From Curtobacterium sp. VKM Ac-1395 (GTDB lineage Bacteria > Actinomycetota > Actinomycetes > Actinomycetales > Microbacteriaceae), in contig NZ_JADKRX010000011.1 of assembly GCF_015350975.1 (NCBI RefSeq), forward strand, positions 907-64,906: a stretch of 64,000 bases of DNA. The letters run 5' to 3'. Under the pieces are notes generated by a model, which saw only the letters and a list, made by a program, of their open reading frames with translations, was not told the DNA's origin and did not search any database. This document shows positions 17,420-26,163 of this stretch, one piece after another (positions within the stretch are counted from its first letter, which is position 1; the number at the start of each line of letters is the position of its first letter). The translations under genes were made by a program, and so were the position numbers.

Positions 17420-18448
17420 TCAGCGGACCAGGTGCGGCGCGACCTGTTCGGCGATCACGGTCAGGATCCGCTCGTGCGACGCGGCGTCGCCGTTGGCCGG
17501 CAGCGTGATCACGAGTTCGTCCGTCGCGGTGACGGCCGGGTCGGCGCGCAGGGCCTCGACGATCGCGGCGGGTTCGCCGGAGACGACCTTGCTGAAGCGG
17601 AACGGCGGGGTGCCGGACAGGGGGCGTCCCTCGTCGTCCATGCCGGAGGCGTAGCTGGTCAGGAACTCCTCGTGGACCTCGCGGTCGTGGTCGTCCAGCA
17701 GCGGGACGACGATCCGGCCGACGGCGACCTTCGGGGTGCGCCCGACGTGCGTGCCGGCTGCCTGGAGTTCGGCGAAGCGGGCGCGGTAGGCCTCGATCTG
17801 CGCCGCCTGTGCCACGGCGAAGGACTCGCCCGTGTCCTCGGTGTTGAGGGTCGAGCAGTGCAGCAGGAGGCCCTTCTCGGCCGTGCGAACCGCGGTGCCC
17901 ATGCTGCCGCCGCCCCACCACACCCGGTGGCGGAGCTCGGGGCTCAGCGGCTGCAGCGTCAGGTCGGTGCCCTCCGGGATGCTCTCGTAGCCCTTGCCCG
18001 AGGTGCCGAGCGGCTGGCCGTCGAGGACCTCGAGGAGCCGGGAGGCGCGTGCCTCGGCCTCCTCGCGGAAGCTCCGCTCCACGCTGCCGAACACCGGGTC
18101 GAGGATCGGGCCGTAGCCGGCGATCCCCGTGCTGATGCCGAGCTGCACGCGACCGCCGCTGAGCAGGTCGACCGTGCTGGCGTCCTCGGCGAGACGGACC
18201 GGGTCCTCGTAGCGCATCCCGAGGACGGCGGTGCCGAAGCCGATCGTGCTGGTCCGCTGCGCGGCGGCGGCGAAGAACGTCATCGGGCTCGTCAGGAACG
18301 GCTCGAAGTGCCGACCGCGGACCCACCCGGTGCCGTACCCGAGCCGCTCGGCGGTCTCGAAGAGGCGGAGGCCGTCCTCCAGGGCGGCGGCCGCGCCGGC
18401 GGCACCCCCGTGGTTGGGGACGAAGGACAGGAAGCCGAGTTCACGCAC
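17420..18448 (-). CDS. luciferase-like (LLM) flavin oxidoreductase
   Basis: 342 residues from GTG 18448 (VRELGFLSF). Family features: FVPNHGG, RGRHFEPFLTSP, IGFGTAVLGMRYEDP, LLSGGRVQLGIS and VWWGGGSMGTAVRTAEKG. It is a paralogue of the gene at 9974-11005 and shares the GFLSF opening and the RYE-P and SGGR-QLG segments. Cofactor (FMN or F420) and substrate are unknown. The long minus-strand frame continuing upstream is antisense to the helicase gene and is not coding. Confidence 0.88.
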   Translation of the reverse strand: MRELGFLSFVPNHGGAAGAAAALEDGLRLFETAERLGYGTGWVRGRHFEPFLTSPMTFFAAAAQRTSTIGFGTAVLGMRYEDPVRLAEDASTVDLLSGGRVQLGISTGIAGYGPILDPVFGSVERSFREEAEARASRLLEVLDGQPLGTSGKGYESIPEGTDLTLQPLSPELRHRVWWGGGSMGTAVRTAEKGLLLHCSTLNTEDTGESFAVAQAAQIEAYRARFAELQAAGTHVGRTPKVAVGRIVVPLLDDHDREVHEEFLTSYASGMDDEGRPLSGTPPFRFSKVVSGEPAAIVEALRADPAVTATDELVITLPANGDAASHERILTVIAEQVAPHLVR

Positions 18449-18454
18449 GAGTCG

Positions 18455-18460
18455 AGTGTA
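18455..18460 (-). promoter_or_regulatory. -10 element of LLM gene
   Basis: TACACT on the minus strand, 6 nt before the GTG at 18448; no Shine-Dalgarno sequence. Confidence 0.5.
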
Positions 18461-18541
18461 TGCGGGTGCATGGATCTGTGGAAGGTGCGGTGGCTGTCCA
18501 CGGATGTCGAGCCTCCCGACCGTCCGCCGGTGCCGGGCTGG

Positions 18542-18547
18542 GAGGAT
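18542..18547 (+). promoter_or_regulatory. possible -10 element of helicase gene
   Basis: GAGGAT, 6 nt before ATG 18554. It keeps only the second and last -10 bases, and GGAGGATG could instead serve as a ribosome binding site. Confidence 0.3.
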
Positions 18548-18553
18548 GGGTGC

Positions 18554-21109
18554 ATGACCGACGTCACCACTGCTGCTCCGCTCGTCGCCGCGATGCCGGC
18601 GGCCCCCGGCGGTGTCGTCGACCCCGACGCCGTCTACCAGGCCTTCGCCGACTGGGCTGAGTCGAGCGGCCGACCGCTCTACCCGGCGCAGGACGAAGCC
18701 GTCATCGAGCTGGTGTCCGGGGCGAACGTCGTCCTCAGCACGCCCACCGGCACCGGCAAGTCGCTCGTCGCGGCCGGCGCGCACTTCGCAGCGCTCGCCG
18801 AGGGCAAGCGCAGCTGGTACACCGCGCCGATCAAGGCCCTGGTGTCGGAGAAGTTCTTCCAGCTCGTCGACCTGTTCGGCGCCCACAACGTCGGCATGGT
18901 CACGGGGGACTCCAGCGTCAACGCGGACGCCCCGATCATGTGCTGCACGGCGGAGATCCTCGCCAACCTCGCACTCCGTCAAGGACCCGACGCGGACGTG
19001 GACGTCGTGGTCATGGACGAGTTCCACTTCTACGGCGACGCCGACCGCGGCTGGGCGTGGCAGGTGCCGCTGCTCGTGCTCGAGCATGCGCAGTTCCTGC
19101 TCATGTCGGCCACGCTCGGGGACGTCACCACGATCGCGGACGACCTGTCGCGGCGGACGGGCCGGCCGACCGCTCGGGTGACCGGCGTCTCGCGTCCGGT
19201 GCCGCTCGAGTACGAGTACGTGATGACCCCGGTGCAGGAGACCGTCGAGCGCCTGCTGGAAGAGGGCAAGGCGCCCGTCTACATCGTGCACTTCGCCCAG
19301 GCCGCCGCACTCGAGCGGGCGCAGGCGCTCATGTCCGCCAAGGTCGCCTCGCGTGAACGCCGTGACCAGATCGCCGAGGCGATCGCCACGTTCCGCTTCA
19401 GCGCCGGGTTCGGGCAGACGCTCTCCCGCCTGATCCGTGCCGGCATCGGAGTGCACCACGCGGGGATGCTGCCGAAGTACCGACGGCTCGTCGAGCAGCT
19501 GGCACAACGTGGGCTGCTCCCCGTCATCTGCGGCACGGACACCCTCGGCGTCGGGATCAACGTGCCGATCCGATCGGTGCTGCTGACCGGCCTGACCAAG
19601 TTCGACGGCACCCGGATGCGCCAGCTGTCTGCACGCGAGTTCCACCAGATCGCCGGACGAGCGGGTCGTGCCGGGTACGACACCGAGGGCGACGTCGTCG
19701 CCGAGGCACCCGAGCACGAGATCGAGAACGCCCGTTCGGTGGCCAAGGCGGGGGACGACCCGAAGAAGAAGAACAAGATCAAGCGCAAGAAGGCGCCCGA
19801 GGGCTTCGTCTCGTGGGGGCAGGCGTCCTTCGAACGGCTCATCAACGCCGAGCCCGAGCCGATGGTGTCGCGGATGCGGATCACGCACGCGATGGTGCTC
19901 GCCGTCGTGGGCCGCGGGGGCGATGCGTTCGAGGACGTCCGGTCGCTCGTGTTCGACAACCACGAGCCGCGGTCCCGCCAGCTCGACATGGCCCGTCGCG
20001 CCCTGACGATCGCCCGCACGCTCATCAACGCCCGGGTGATCGAGAAGGTGGACGGCGCGTACCGCGTGACCGTCGACCTGCAGGCCAACTTCGCGCTGAA
20101 CCAGCCCCTGTCGCCGTTCGCGCTCGCCGCGTTCGAGCTGCTGGACCCCGACTCGCCGACGTACGCGCTCGACATGGTGTCCATCGTGGAGGCCACCCTC
20201 GACGACCCCCGCGCGATCCTGTCGCAGCAGCAGTTCAAGGAGCGCGGGGAAGCCGTCGCGCGGATGAAGCAGGAGGGCATCGAGTACGAGGAGCGCATGG
20301 AGCTGCTCGAGGAAGTGACCCACCCGAAGCCGCTCGACGAACTCCTGACCGCCGCGTACGAGGCCTACGCCGCCGAACAGCCGTGGGTGCTCGACTTCAC
20401 GCTGTCACCCAAGGCCGTCGTCCGTGACATGTACGAGCGAGCGATGACCTTCGGCGACTTCGTGCGGTTCTACCAGCTCACTCGGTCCGAGGGGCTCGTG
20501 CTGCGCTACCTCTCCGACGCCTACCGCACGATGCGGCAGACCATCGCGGACGAGCAGCGCACGCAGGAGCTCGACGACCTGATCGAGTGGCTCGGGGAAC
20601 TCGTGCGCCAGGTCGACTCCTCGCTGGTCGACGAGTGGGAGGCCCTGATGAACGGGGACGTGGCGCTCGCCGAGGCCGAACACGCGGAGATCGCGCCGCC
20701 CCAGCCCGCGCGGCTCACCGGCAACGTGCGGGCGTTCCGCGTGCTCGTGCGCAACGCCCTGTTCCAGCGGGTGCTGCTCGCCGCGAACGACGACATCGAC
20801 GGTCTCGGCGAGCTCGACGCCACTGCCGGCTTCGACCGCGCCGCCTGGGACCTGGTGCTCGAGGAGTACTACGACGAGCACGACACCATCGGGATCGACG
20901 CCGACGCCCGGTCGATGCAGTTCCTCGACCTGTCCGAGCAGGGGCGGACGTGGCGTGCGCGGCAGATCTTCGCGGACCCGGCCGGCGACAAGGACTTCGG
21001 CTTCTCGGCGACGATCGACCTCGACGCCTCGGACGAAGCGGGCGAGGCCGTCGTGCGGGTCACGGAGATCGGTCGCTTCGACGGCTGGACCGAGGTCGAC
21101 GTCGACTGA
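18554..21109 (+). CDS. DEAD/DEAH-box RNA helicase, DUF3516 type
   Basis: 851 residues, the size of actinobacterial Ski2-like helicases that end in DUF3516. Walker A is TPTGTGKS at 63-70, motif II is DEFH at 155-158, motif III is MSATLGD, and motif VI is HQIAGRAGRAGYD. Between the two RecA domains and the C-terminus is a Lys-rich loop (KKKNKIKRKK). The C-terminal ~350 residues match the DUF3516 layout. RNA processing or turnover is the likely role. The gene stands alone, with the LLM gene divergent. Confidence 0.9.
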   Translation: MTDVTTAAPLVAAMPAAPGGVVDPDAVYQAFADWAESSGRPLYPAQDEAVIELVSGANVVLSTPTGTGKSLVAAGAHFAALAEGKRSWYTAPIKALVSEKFFQLVDLFGAHNVGMVTGDSSVNADAPIMCCTAEILANLALRQGPDADVDVVVMDEFHFYGDADRGWAWQVPLLVLEHAQFLLMSATLGDVTTIADDLSRRTGRPTARVTGVSRPVPLEYEYVMTPVQETVERLLEEGKAPVYIVHFAQAAALERAQALMSAKVASRERRDQIAEAIATFRFSAGFGQTLSRLIRAGIGVHHAGMLPKYRRLVEQLAQRGLLPVICGTDTLGVGINVPIRSVLLTGLTKFDGTRMRQLSAREFHQIAGRAGRAGYDTEGDVVAEAPEHEIENARSVAKAGDDPKKKNKIKRKKAPEGFVSWGQASFERLINAEPEPMVSRMRITHAMVLAVVGRGGDAFEDVRSLVFDNHEPRSRQLDMARRALTIARTLINARVIEKVDGAYRVTVDLQANFALNQPLSPFALAAFELLDPDSPTYALDMVSIVEATLDDPRAILSQQQFKERGEAVARMKQEGIEYEERMELLEEVTHPKPLDELLTAAYEAYAAEQPWVLDFTLSPKAVVRDMYERAMTFGDFVRFYQLTRSEGLVLRYLSDAYRTMRQTIADEQRTQELDDLIEWLGELVRQVDSSLVDEWEALMNGDVALAEAEHAEIAPPQPARLTGNVRAFRVLVRNALFQRVLLAANDDIDGLGELDATAGFDRAAWDLVLEEYYDEHDTIGIDADARSMQFLDLSEQGRTWRARQIFADPAGDKDFGFSATIDLDASDEAGEAVVRVTEIGRFDGWTEVDVD

Positions 21110-21181
21110 CGCGCGGTCCGGCGCACCCTGGTGTGCGGGCGTCCGGCCGTTCGGGGGTGTGCCGGACTTCCGGCGGACGAG

Positions 21182-21187
21182 TAGCGT
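21182..21187 (+). promoter_or_regulatory. -10 element upstream of DUF6458 gene
   Basis: TAGCGT about 31 nt before ATG 21219, leaving a normal leader that contains the ribosome binding site GGAAGGA (21205-21211). Confidence 0.4.
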
Positions 21188-21218
21188 CTCCCGCGCCACC
21201 TACCGGAAGGAATGCGAC

Positions 21219-21470
21219 ATGCGCATCGGATCCAGCATCGCCCTGATCGTCATCGGCGCGATCGTCGCCTTCGCGCTGAACGTGCAGCTCGCCGGCATCG
21301 ATCTCCGCCTCATCGGCTACATCCTGATGGCCGCGGGCGTCGTCCTGCTCATCATCAGCCTGGCGGTGGCCTTCGGCGGCCGTCGCACCACCACGACCAC
21401 GCGCTCGGGCGTCGACCCGGCCTCGGGGGAGCAGATCACGCGGCAGGACCGCCGCGACGGCACCTACTGA
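21219..21470 (+). CDS. small DUF6458-like membrane protein
   Basis: 83 residues, two transmembrane helices (about 4-22 and 29-51) and a polar Thr-rich C-terminal tail (RRTTTTTRSGVDP). The layout MRIGSSIALIVIGAIVAFAL matches the small DUF6458 proteins of Microbacteriaceae, whose function is unknown. A clear ribosome binding site supports the start. Confidence 0.8.
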   Translation: MRIGSSIALIVIGAIVAFALNVQLAGIDLRLIGYILMAAGVVLLIISLAVAFGGRRTTTTTRSGVDPASGEQITRQDRRDGTY

Positions 21471-21486
21471 ACCACCTGACTGACTG

Positions 21487-21516
21487 ACGGGTCCGGGCTC
21501 TCGAGTCCGGGCCCGT
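21487..21516. terminator. terminator after DUF6458 gene
   Basis: 10-bp stem (ACGGGTCCGG with CCGGGCCCGT, one T-G pair) with a further CTCGAG in the loop, 16 bases after the stop. Confidence 0.7.
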
Positions 21517-21558
21517 CGTCGTGTGTCCGGGGCCGGGTCTGGGTCCGGTTCTGATTCT

Positions 21559-21585
21559 GGTTCCGGTTCCGGTTCCGGTTCCGGT
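21559..21585. repeat. GGTTCC hexamer repeat
   Basis: About four uninterrupted copies of GGTTCC, with degenerate copies just upstream. It sits at the left end of the repeat-rich gap. Confidence 0.7.
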
Positions 21586-21586
21586 G

Positions 21587-21905
21587 GCGGTGCACCGGAT
21601 TCCGTCCGCGGCGCTGACGAATCCGGTCAGCGAAACCCGGCGCTGACGAATCCGGTCAGCGAAACCCGGCGCTGACGGACCGGATCCGTCACGGCGATTC
21701 CGGAACTCCGTCGCGCGGAGCCGCGGAGGCGCGGGTCTTCACGCCGCGGAACCCGTGGGCGTCCGAGCTCCGACGACGTCGGCTCAGAACCGGGTCGCGG
21801 GCAGAGTCGCCTCGGGGTGCGCTGCCGGCTCCGCGACCGCGACGCGCTTCCGAGTCGGGGGTGCGCTGCCGGCTCCGCGACCTCGACGCGCTTCCGAGTC
21901 CGAGC
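21587..21905. repeat. imperfect duplication, copy A (contains rnhA 3'-end relic)
   Basis: Matches copy B (21938-22180) in the same orientation. A 54-base block is identical (21680-21733 = 22002-22055), and the 23 bases at 21768-21790 equal 22090-22112. On the minus strand copy A still reads VAEPAAHPEATLPATRF-stop, a diverged version of the RNase HI C-terminus. Internally it has two tandem copies of a 29-bp unit (GCGCTGACGAATCCGG...) and two of a 43-bp unit. Confidence 0.85.
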
Positions 21906-21937
21906 CCGTCGGTGTGTCTCCGGGGCCAGTTCTGGGA

Positions 21938-22180
21938 GCGGTGCACCGGATTCCGTCCGCGGCGCTGACGGATCCGGTCGACGGAGCCCGGCGCTGACGA
22001 ACCGGATCCGTCACGGCGATTCCGGAACTCCGTCGCGCGGAGCCGCGGAGGCGCGAGTCGTCAGGCCGTGGAGCCCGTGGGGCTCCGCGCTCCGACGACG
22101 TCGGCTCAGAACAGGGTCGCGGGCGGGGTGGCCTCGGGGAGCGCTGCCGGCTCCGCGACCTCGACGCCCGGCCAGCCCGG
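21938..22180. repeat. imperfect duplication, copy B (overlaps rnhA 3' end)
   Basis: Second copy, beginning GCGGTGCACCGGATTCC as copy A does. It runs through the intergenic region and the last ~25 codons of rnhA. Confidence 0.85.
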
Positions 22181-22627
22181 ACCCGTCGGCACGTCGGCAC
22201 GGTTCTGGTACGCCGTGGCAGCACCTCGGGCGCGGACGTCGGCGGCCTCGTTCATCTCGTGGCCCATGTGCCCGCGGACCCACTCGAAGGTGACCTTGCG
22301 GCCCTGCAGCTCGGCGTCGAGCTCCTTGATGATCTCGACGTTCAGGACGGGCTTGCCGTCGGCCTTGCGCCAGTTCTTCCGCTTCCAGCCGGCGAGCCAC
22401 TCGGTGCAGGCCTTGATGGCGTACTGGCTGTCGCAGAGGATGTGCAGCGGCTCGCCGGTGTCCTTCGTGGCGCGGAGCAGCTGCAGCACGGCGGTCAGCT
22501 CGCCTTGGTTGTTCGTCCCACGCGGCCACCCACCGGCGGCCCAGCGGTCGTCGTCGACGTACCAGGCCCAGCCGGCCGGGCCGGGGTTGCCGAGGGCGGA
22601 GCCGTCAGCTGCTGCGACGATCGTCAC
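22106..22627 (-). CDS. rnhA: ribonuclease HI
   Basis: Degrades the RNA strand of RNA-DNA hybrids. 173 residues from GTG 22627, with a strong AGGAGGT upstream. The catalytic carboxylates D8 (AAADGSALGNP), E43 (NNQGELTAV), D66 (LCDSQYAI) and D130, with H120 (WVRGHMGHEMNEAAD), are all present. The last ~25 residues are an Ala/Pro/Glu tail that is repeated as a relic in the duplicated sequence downstream. The longer frame to 23206 is antisense noise. Confidence 0.94.
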   Translation of the reverse strand: MTIVAAADGSALGNPGPAGWAWYVDDDRWAAGGWPRGTNNQGELTAVLQLLRATKDTGEPLHILCDSQYAIKACTEWLAGWKRKNWRKADGKPVLNVEIIKELDAELQGRKVTFEWVRGHMGHEMNEAADVRARGAATAYQNRADVPTGPGWPGVEVAEPAALPEATPPATLF

Positions 22628-22689
22628 GGGGGACCTCCTGAGGTGGGGCGAGTGCCCGACAACGGTAGCGGACCCGGGGAGGTGCTCCC

Positions 22690-23262
22690 TCAGCGGACGG
22701 AGGCGCCGTCGAGCGCCGAGACCAGCGCGTCGCCGTCGGGGACGTCCCAGAACGCGGTGGTCCTCGGGCCGAAGAAGCCGTCGAGCCCGGTGTTCGCGTA
22801 GATCGTCTGCACGCTGTTGCCGCCGAAGAACGCCCGTGCGCCGGAGTTGCCCGTCTCCCACTGCACCGAGCAGTGGGTTCGGTCGCGCGTCCACTGCACG
22901 TTGCGGTCGGTGCGACGGACGTCGGTCTCCCGGGTGCTGCGGCCGTTCGTGATGAAGACTCGTCGGTCGGTGACGGCGTACACCTCGGTGCGCTTGCGGT
23001 GCCGTTTGACGAGGAAGCGGCCGACCAGCAGGTGCAGGCCGACGAGCACGAAGACGCTGCCGAGGACCCAGGCGAACGACGGCCCGTCCGCGATCGTGGC
23101 GGGGATCATCATGGACGTCAGGAGCCCGCACCAGAGCAGGCTGAACGGGATGAGGAAGCCGTCCCGCCCGGTGAACAGCTTGCGGGGGTCGCTCTGCCCC
23201 ACCCACAGCAGGTGTTCGCCGCTGCGGAGTTGGTCGGAGGCCAGGGCACGAGGATCCATCAC
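22690..23262 (-). CDS. membrane protein with PH-like domain
   Basis: 190 residues. Two transmembrane helices (about 35-57 and 63-84) are followed by a beta-rich domain beginning TEVYAVTDRRVFI, the signature of bacterial PH-like (bPH) domains. Function unknown. The start is GTG 23262 rather than ATG 23259 because a -10 element lies exactly 6 nt before the GTG. It lies upstream of rnhA on the same strand, 62 bases away. Confidence 0.7.
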   Translation of the reverse strand: MMDPRALASDQLRSGEHLLWVGQSDPRKLFTGRDGFLIPFSLLWCGLLTSMMIPATIADGPSFAWVLGSVFVLVGLHLLVGRFLVKRHRKRTEVYAVTDRRVFITNGRSTRETDVRRTDRNVQWTRDRTHCSVQWETGNSGARAFFGGNSVQTIYANTGLDGFFGPRTTAFWDVPDGDALVSALDGASVR

Positions 23263-23268
23263 GCCATG

Positions 23269-23274
23269 ACGCTA
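23269..23274 (-). promoter_or_regulatory. -10 element of PH-like membrane gene
   Basis: TAGCGT on the minus strand, 6 nt before GTG 23262. Confidence 0.5.
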
Positions 23275-23362
23275 CCGATCCGAGCGTCCCCCGTCCGACC
23301 CCCAGAACTGGGAACGCTGGACCCTGGCCCGCCTAGCGTCGGCGGGGACGAGAGGAACACCC

Positions 23363-23683
23363 ATGAGCAACGACATCGCAGGCCCCGAGCACTCCGACGA
23401 CCGTGACCGCTCCGAGGCACTGACGAACGCCGCACACTCCGACGACGTCGACGGGGTGGACGAGCGCGAGCAGCGGGCGGCCGACACGTCCTACAGCCCC
23501 TCGAGCGAGCGGGAGATGGACGCGTCGCAGACCCTGCAGCGCGACGACGACGACCTGCGCGAGGACGGCATCGACCCCTCGCGGATCGTCGCGGCCCCCG
23601 GGACCGGCGGCGCGGACGACGCGGGCGACGTCGAGCCCGAGCCCGGTGACCTGCACCTGCCTTGGCAGTCGGAGAGCAACTGA
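23363..23683 (+). CDS. acidic, probably disordered hypothetical protein
   Basis: 106 residues, about 30% Asp/Glu, with no hydrophobic core (DRDRSEALTNAAHSDDVDG, then QRDDDDLREDGIDPSRIVA). GAGAGGA precedes the ATG, and a -10-like TAGCGT lies at 23334-23339. Not recognised. Convergent with the aldo/keto reductase gene. Confidence 0.65.
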   Translation: MSNDIAGPEHSDDRDRSEALTNAAHSDDVDGVDEREQRAADTSYSPSSEREMDASQTLQRDDDDLREDGIDPSRIVAAPGTGGADDAGDVEPEPGDLHLPWQSESN

Positions 23684-23692
23684 CCCTCGCCG

Positions 23693-24511
23693 CTACGACA
23701 CCGAGTCCGGGTGGGAGCCCGTCCGCTGCCCGGACTCGAGCGTCGCGATCGCGGCCAGGTCGTCGTCGCTGAGCACGAAGCCCTCGACGGCGAGGTTCGT
23801 GCGGATCCGCGACGGCGTCACCGACTTCGGCAGGACGACGACGCCCTGCTGCACGTTCCACCGCACGAGGACCTGCGCCACGCTCACCCCGTGGGCGTCG
23901 GCGATGCGCGTCAGCACCGGGTCCTCCACCAGGCGCCCCCGCCCGAGCGGCGACCACGCTCCTGTCACGATGTCGTGCTGCGCGTGGAACGCCATGAGTT
24001 CGTGCTGGGGCAGCCACGGGTGCCGCTCCACCTGGTTCAGCGCCGGCACCTCGCCCGTCTCCGCGATGACGCGTTCGAGGTGCGGCACCTGGAAGTTGGA
24101 GACGCCCACGCTCCGGGCACGCCCGCTCGCACGGAGCTCGACGAGGGTGCGCCAGGTCTCGACGTAGCGGTCGTTCGCCGCGGCCGGCCAGTGGATCAGG
24201 TAGAGGTCGACCGCGTCGAGCCCGAGCCGGTCGAGGCTGGCGTCGAACGCCCGCAGGGTCGCGTCGCGCCCCTGGTGGTCGTTCCACACCTTGGTGGTCA
24301 CGAAGACGTCGTCACGGTCCAGTCCGGAGGCCCGGATCGCCTTCCCGACGCCGCGTTCGTTGCCGTACATCTCGGCCGTGTCGACGTGGCGGTAGCCGGC
24401 ATCGAGCGCGATGCCGACCGCGGTCTCGGCATCCGCGTCGTCGACCTTGTACACACCGAAGCCGACGGCTGGGACGGAGCGGCCGTCGCGGAGGGGGATG
24501 GAGGTGACCAT
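23693..24511 (-). CDS. aldo/keto reductase
   Basis: NADPH-dependent carbonyl reductase of the AKR5-like (2,5-diketo-gluconate reductase) type; the substrate is not known. 272 residues, with the full catalytic tetrad D44, Y49 (DTAEMYGNE), K74 (VTTKVWND) and H107 (LIHWP). The cofactor loop near the C-terminus reads LPKSVTPSRIRTN. Start ATG 24511; possibly leaderless. Confidence 0.92.
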   Translation of the reverse strand: MVTSIPLRDGRSVPAVGFGVYKVDDADAETAVGIALDAGYRHVDTAEMYGNERGVGKAIRASGLDRDDVFVTTKVWNDHQGRDATLRAFDASLDRLGLDAVDLYLIHWPAAANDRYVETWRTLVELRASGRARSVGVSNFQVPHLERVIAETGEVPALNQVERHPWLPQHELMAFHAQHDIVTGAWSPLGRGRLVEDPVLTRIADAHGVSVAQVLVRWNVQQGVVVLPKSVTPSRIRTNLAVEGFVLSDDDLAAIATLESGQRTGSHPDSVS

Positions 24512-24517
24512 GCGTCC

Positions 24518-24523
24518 ATCCTG
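24518..24523 (-). promoter_or_regulatory. possible -10 element of aldo/keto reductase gene
   Basis: CAGGAT on the minus strand, 6 nt before ATG 24511. Weak at the first position. Confidence 0.35.
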
Positions 24524-24591
24524 CCGGGCGGGGCGGAGGTGGGGCGGGCCTCCCGGCCGGATCTGTGGAGAGCGCGCTCGCCGGGGCGTCC

Positions 24592-25797
24592 TCAGGTGGG
24601 GAGGTTGACCGGCTCGGTGTCGGGGATGGGGCTGGCGTCGCGACCGCGCAGGTCGGGGAGCCAGCGCTTCGCGACCAGCGGCAGGAGCACCCCGACGAAC
24701 GCTGCTGCTGCACCGACCGCCAGGCCGCCCGTGGCGCCGTGCTGGTCGATGAGGAAGCCGGCGACTGCCGACCCACCCGCGGCGCCGATGAGCTGCCCGG
24801 TGCCCATCCAGCCGTAGGCCTCGGCGGTGTCGGAGAACTTCACCGTGGCGGACACGGAACCGAACATCACGGCGAGGGCCGGTGCGATGCCGCCGCCGGC
24901 GATGAGGAGTGCGAACGACAGCCACCAGAACCCGGTGCCGAACGTGGCGAGCCCCAGGCCGATGAAGACGATGAGCATGCGGGTCCAGAGCGTGCTCGGC
25001 GAGATCGGACGGTGGCCGAACGCCAGACCGCCGACGAGCGAGCCGACCGCGAAGATCGCGAGGACGATGCCGGCGTTCGGGCTGCCCTCGCCGAAGGCGC
25101 TGGTGACGCCGGCCTCCACCGCGGCGCACGCCCCGATGAGGAGCAGGCCGGTCAGGGTGGCCACGACGACGGACGGACGCTTCATCACGACGCCGAACGC
25201 GCGCTTGGACCGGGGGATGCGCACGCGGCCGAGCTCGGGGGAGGCGATGAACCAGACGCCGCCGACGACGAGGAACACCATCGCCACGACGATGGCCTCG
25301 ACCGTGCCGATCTGCGTCGCGACGAACGTGGTGATGACCGGGCCGGCGACCCAGATGAGCTCCTGGGCGCTGGCGTCGAGCGAGAACAGGGGCGTGAGCT
25401 GCGCTGAGGTCACCATCTTCGGGTAGATGGTGCGCACGGCCGGCTGCACGGGCGGAACCGCCAGCCCGCCGAGGAACCCGATGACGACGTACGCCCACAG
25501 GGGCATCAGCACGAACGCGATGACCGCCATGCTCGCGAGCGCGACGATGCTGGTCAGGATCAGCACCGGCCGCATGCCCCAGCTGCCCATCCAGCGGCTG
25601 GTGAGCGGGCCGGCGATGGCCTGGCCGACGCTCGTGGTGGCGAGCACGAGACCCGCGGAGCCGTACGAGCCGAAGATGTGCTCGACGTGCAGCAGGTAGG
25701 CGAGCGAGAGCATCCCGAACGGGAACCGCGCGGTGAGCTGGGCGGCGATCACACGGCCGACGCCGGGGGTCTTCAACAGGTTGCCGTACGCGCTCAC
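24592..25797 (-). CDS. MFS transporter
   Basis: 401 residues with about 12 transmembrane segments. The start is GTG 25797 ([20 protein letters not shown]). The TM2-TM3 loop is less conserved than usual ([16 protein letters not shown]) but keeps the R-G-RP pattern. Similar proteins are annotated as sugar or drug efflux MFS in actinobacteria. It is divergent from nrdH across 366 bases and not obviously linked to nucleotide metabolism. Confidence 0.86.
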   Translation of the reverse strand: MSAYGNLLKTPGVGRVIAAQLTARFPFGMLSLAYLLHVEHIFGSYGSAGLVLATTSVGQAIAGPLTSRWMGSWGMRPVLILTSIVALASMAVIAFVLMPLWAYVVIGFLGGLAVPPVQPAVRTIYPKMVTSAQLTPLFSLDASAQELIWVAGPVITTFVATQIGTVEAIVVAMVFLVVGGVWFIASPELGRVRIPRSKRAFGVVMKRPSVVVATLTGLLLIGACAAVEAGVTSAFGEGSPNAGIVLAIFAVGSLVGGLAFGHRPISPSTLWTRMLIVFIGLGLATFGTGFWWLSFALLIAGGGIAPALAVMFGSVSATVKFSDTAEAYGWMGTGQLIGAAGGSAVAGFLIDQHGATGGLAVGAAAAFVGVLLPLVAKRWLPDLRGRDASPIPDTEPVNLPT

Positions 25798-25803
25798 GCA
25801 ACG

Positions 25804-25809
25804 AGTGTA
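25804..25809 (-). promoter_or_regulatory. -10 element of MFS gene
   Basis: TACACT on the minus strand, 6 nt before GTG 25797. Confidence 0.5.
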
Positions 25810-25923
25810 CGGACCGGACGGGGCGGTGCGGGGCGTGTGTCACCCGACCGGGGGAGGGTGCCCTGGACGGGGTCCGGGACCTGCTTCTCAGACACGCCGA
25901 CGAGGGGGTACGAACGGGCCGTT

Positions 25924-26037
25924 TCCACACCTCGGGACAACCCCCTCCACAGGCTGTTGGCAGTGTCGGTGGTGCGGGGCAGACTGGCGGAAATCCGGGG
26001 CTGTGGGGAATCCACAGACTGTGGATGGCGTTGTGGA
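25924..26037. promoter_or_regulatory. cluster of DnaA-box-like TCCACA sites
   Basis: TCCACA at 25924, 25946 and 26011, and its reverse complement TGTGGA at 26020 and 26032. The middle pair forms the perfect palindrome ATCCACAG-A-CTGTGGAT at 26010-26026. Each site differs from the 9-base DnaA consensus at two or more positions. Confidence 0.45.
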
Positions 26038-26052
26038 AACTACAGGGGTGTA

Positions 26053-26068
26053 ACACTTCCTCTAGTGG
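26053..26068 (+). promoter_or_regulatory. candidate NrdR box 1
   Basis: ACACTTCCTCTAGTGG matches 11 of 16 positions of the NrdR consensus acaCwAtATaTwGtgt. Its centre is 32 bp from that of box 2, the helical spacing typical of paired NrdR sites. Confidence 0.5.
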
Positions 26069-26084
26069 TCCACCCGGGCATCGG

Positions 26085-26100
26085 GCACAACATGTAGTAG
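26085..26100 (+). promoter_or_regulatory. candidate NrdR box 2
   Basis: GCACAACATGTAGTAG matches 11 of 16 NrdR consensus positions and overlaps the presumed -10 of nrdH, where binding would block transcription. Confidence 0.55.
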
Positions 26101-26163
26101 CGTCGTGCTCAGCACAGCACCAGAACTTCGGGCTCCGAACGGGGTCCAGAACAAGGGGAGAAC

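Larger units (their letters stand above)
21471..22105. other. gene-free repeat region downstream of rnhA
   Basis: 635 bases without a supportable gene. It holds the DUF6458 terminator, a hexamer array, two 29-bp tandem units, a 43-bp tandem unit and copy A of an imperfect duplication whose copy B includes the end of rnhA. Confidence 0.75.
25798..26163. promoter_or_regulatory. nrdHIEF control region
   Basis: 366-base divergent gap. From left to right it contains the MFS promoter, five TCCACA/TGTGGA hexamers, two NrdR-box-like palindromes, a -10-like TAGCGT (26098-26103) and the nrdH ribosome binding site AAGGGGAG. No gene is seen in it. Confidence 0.7.

Noticed and set aside
18542-18553. GGAGGATG before the helicase as a certain -10
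   Set aside because: It could equally be a Shine-Dalgarno sequence, so it is kept only as a weak candidate.
17420-20323. 967-codon minus-strand frame covering the helicase gene
   Set aside because: Only its 3' third (the LLM oxidoreductase) shows family motifs; the rest mirrors the helicase.
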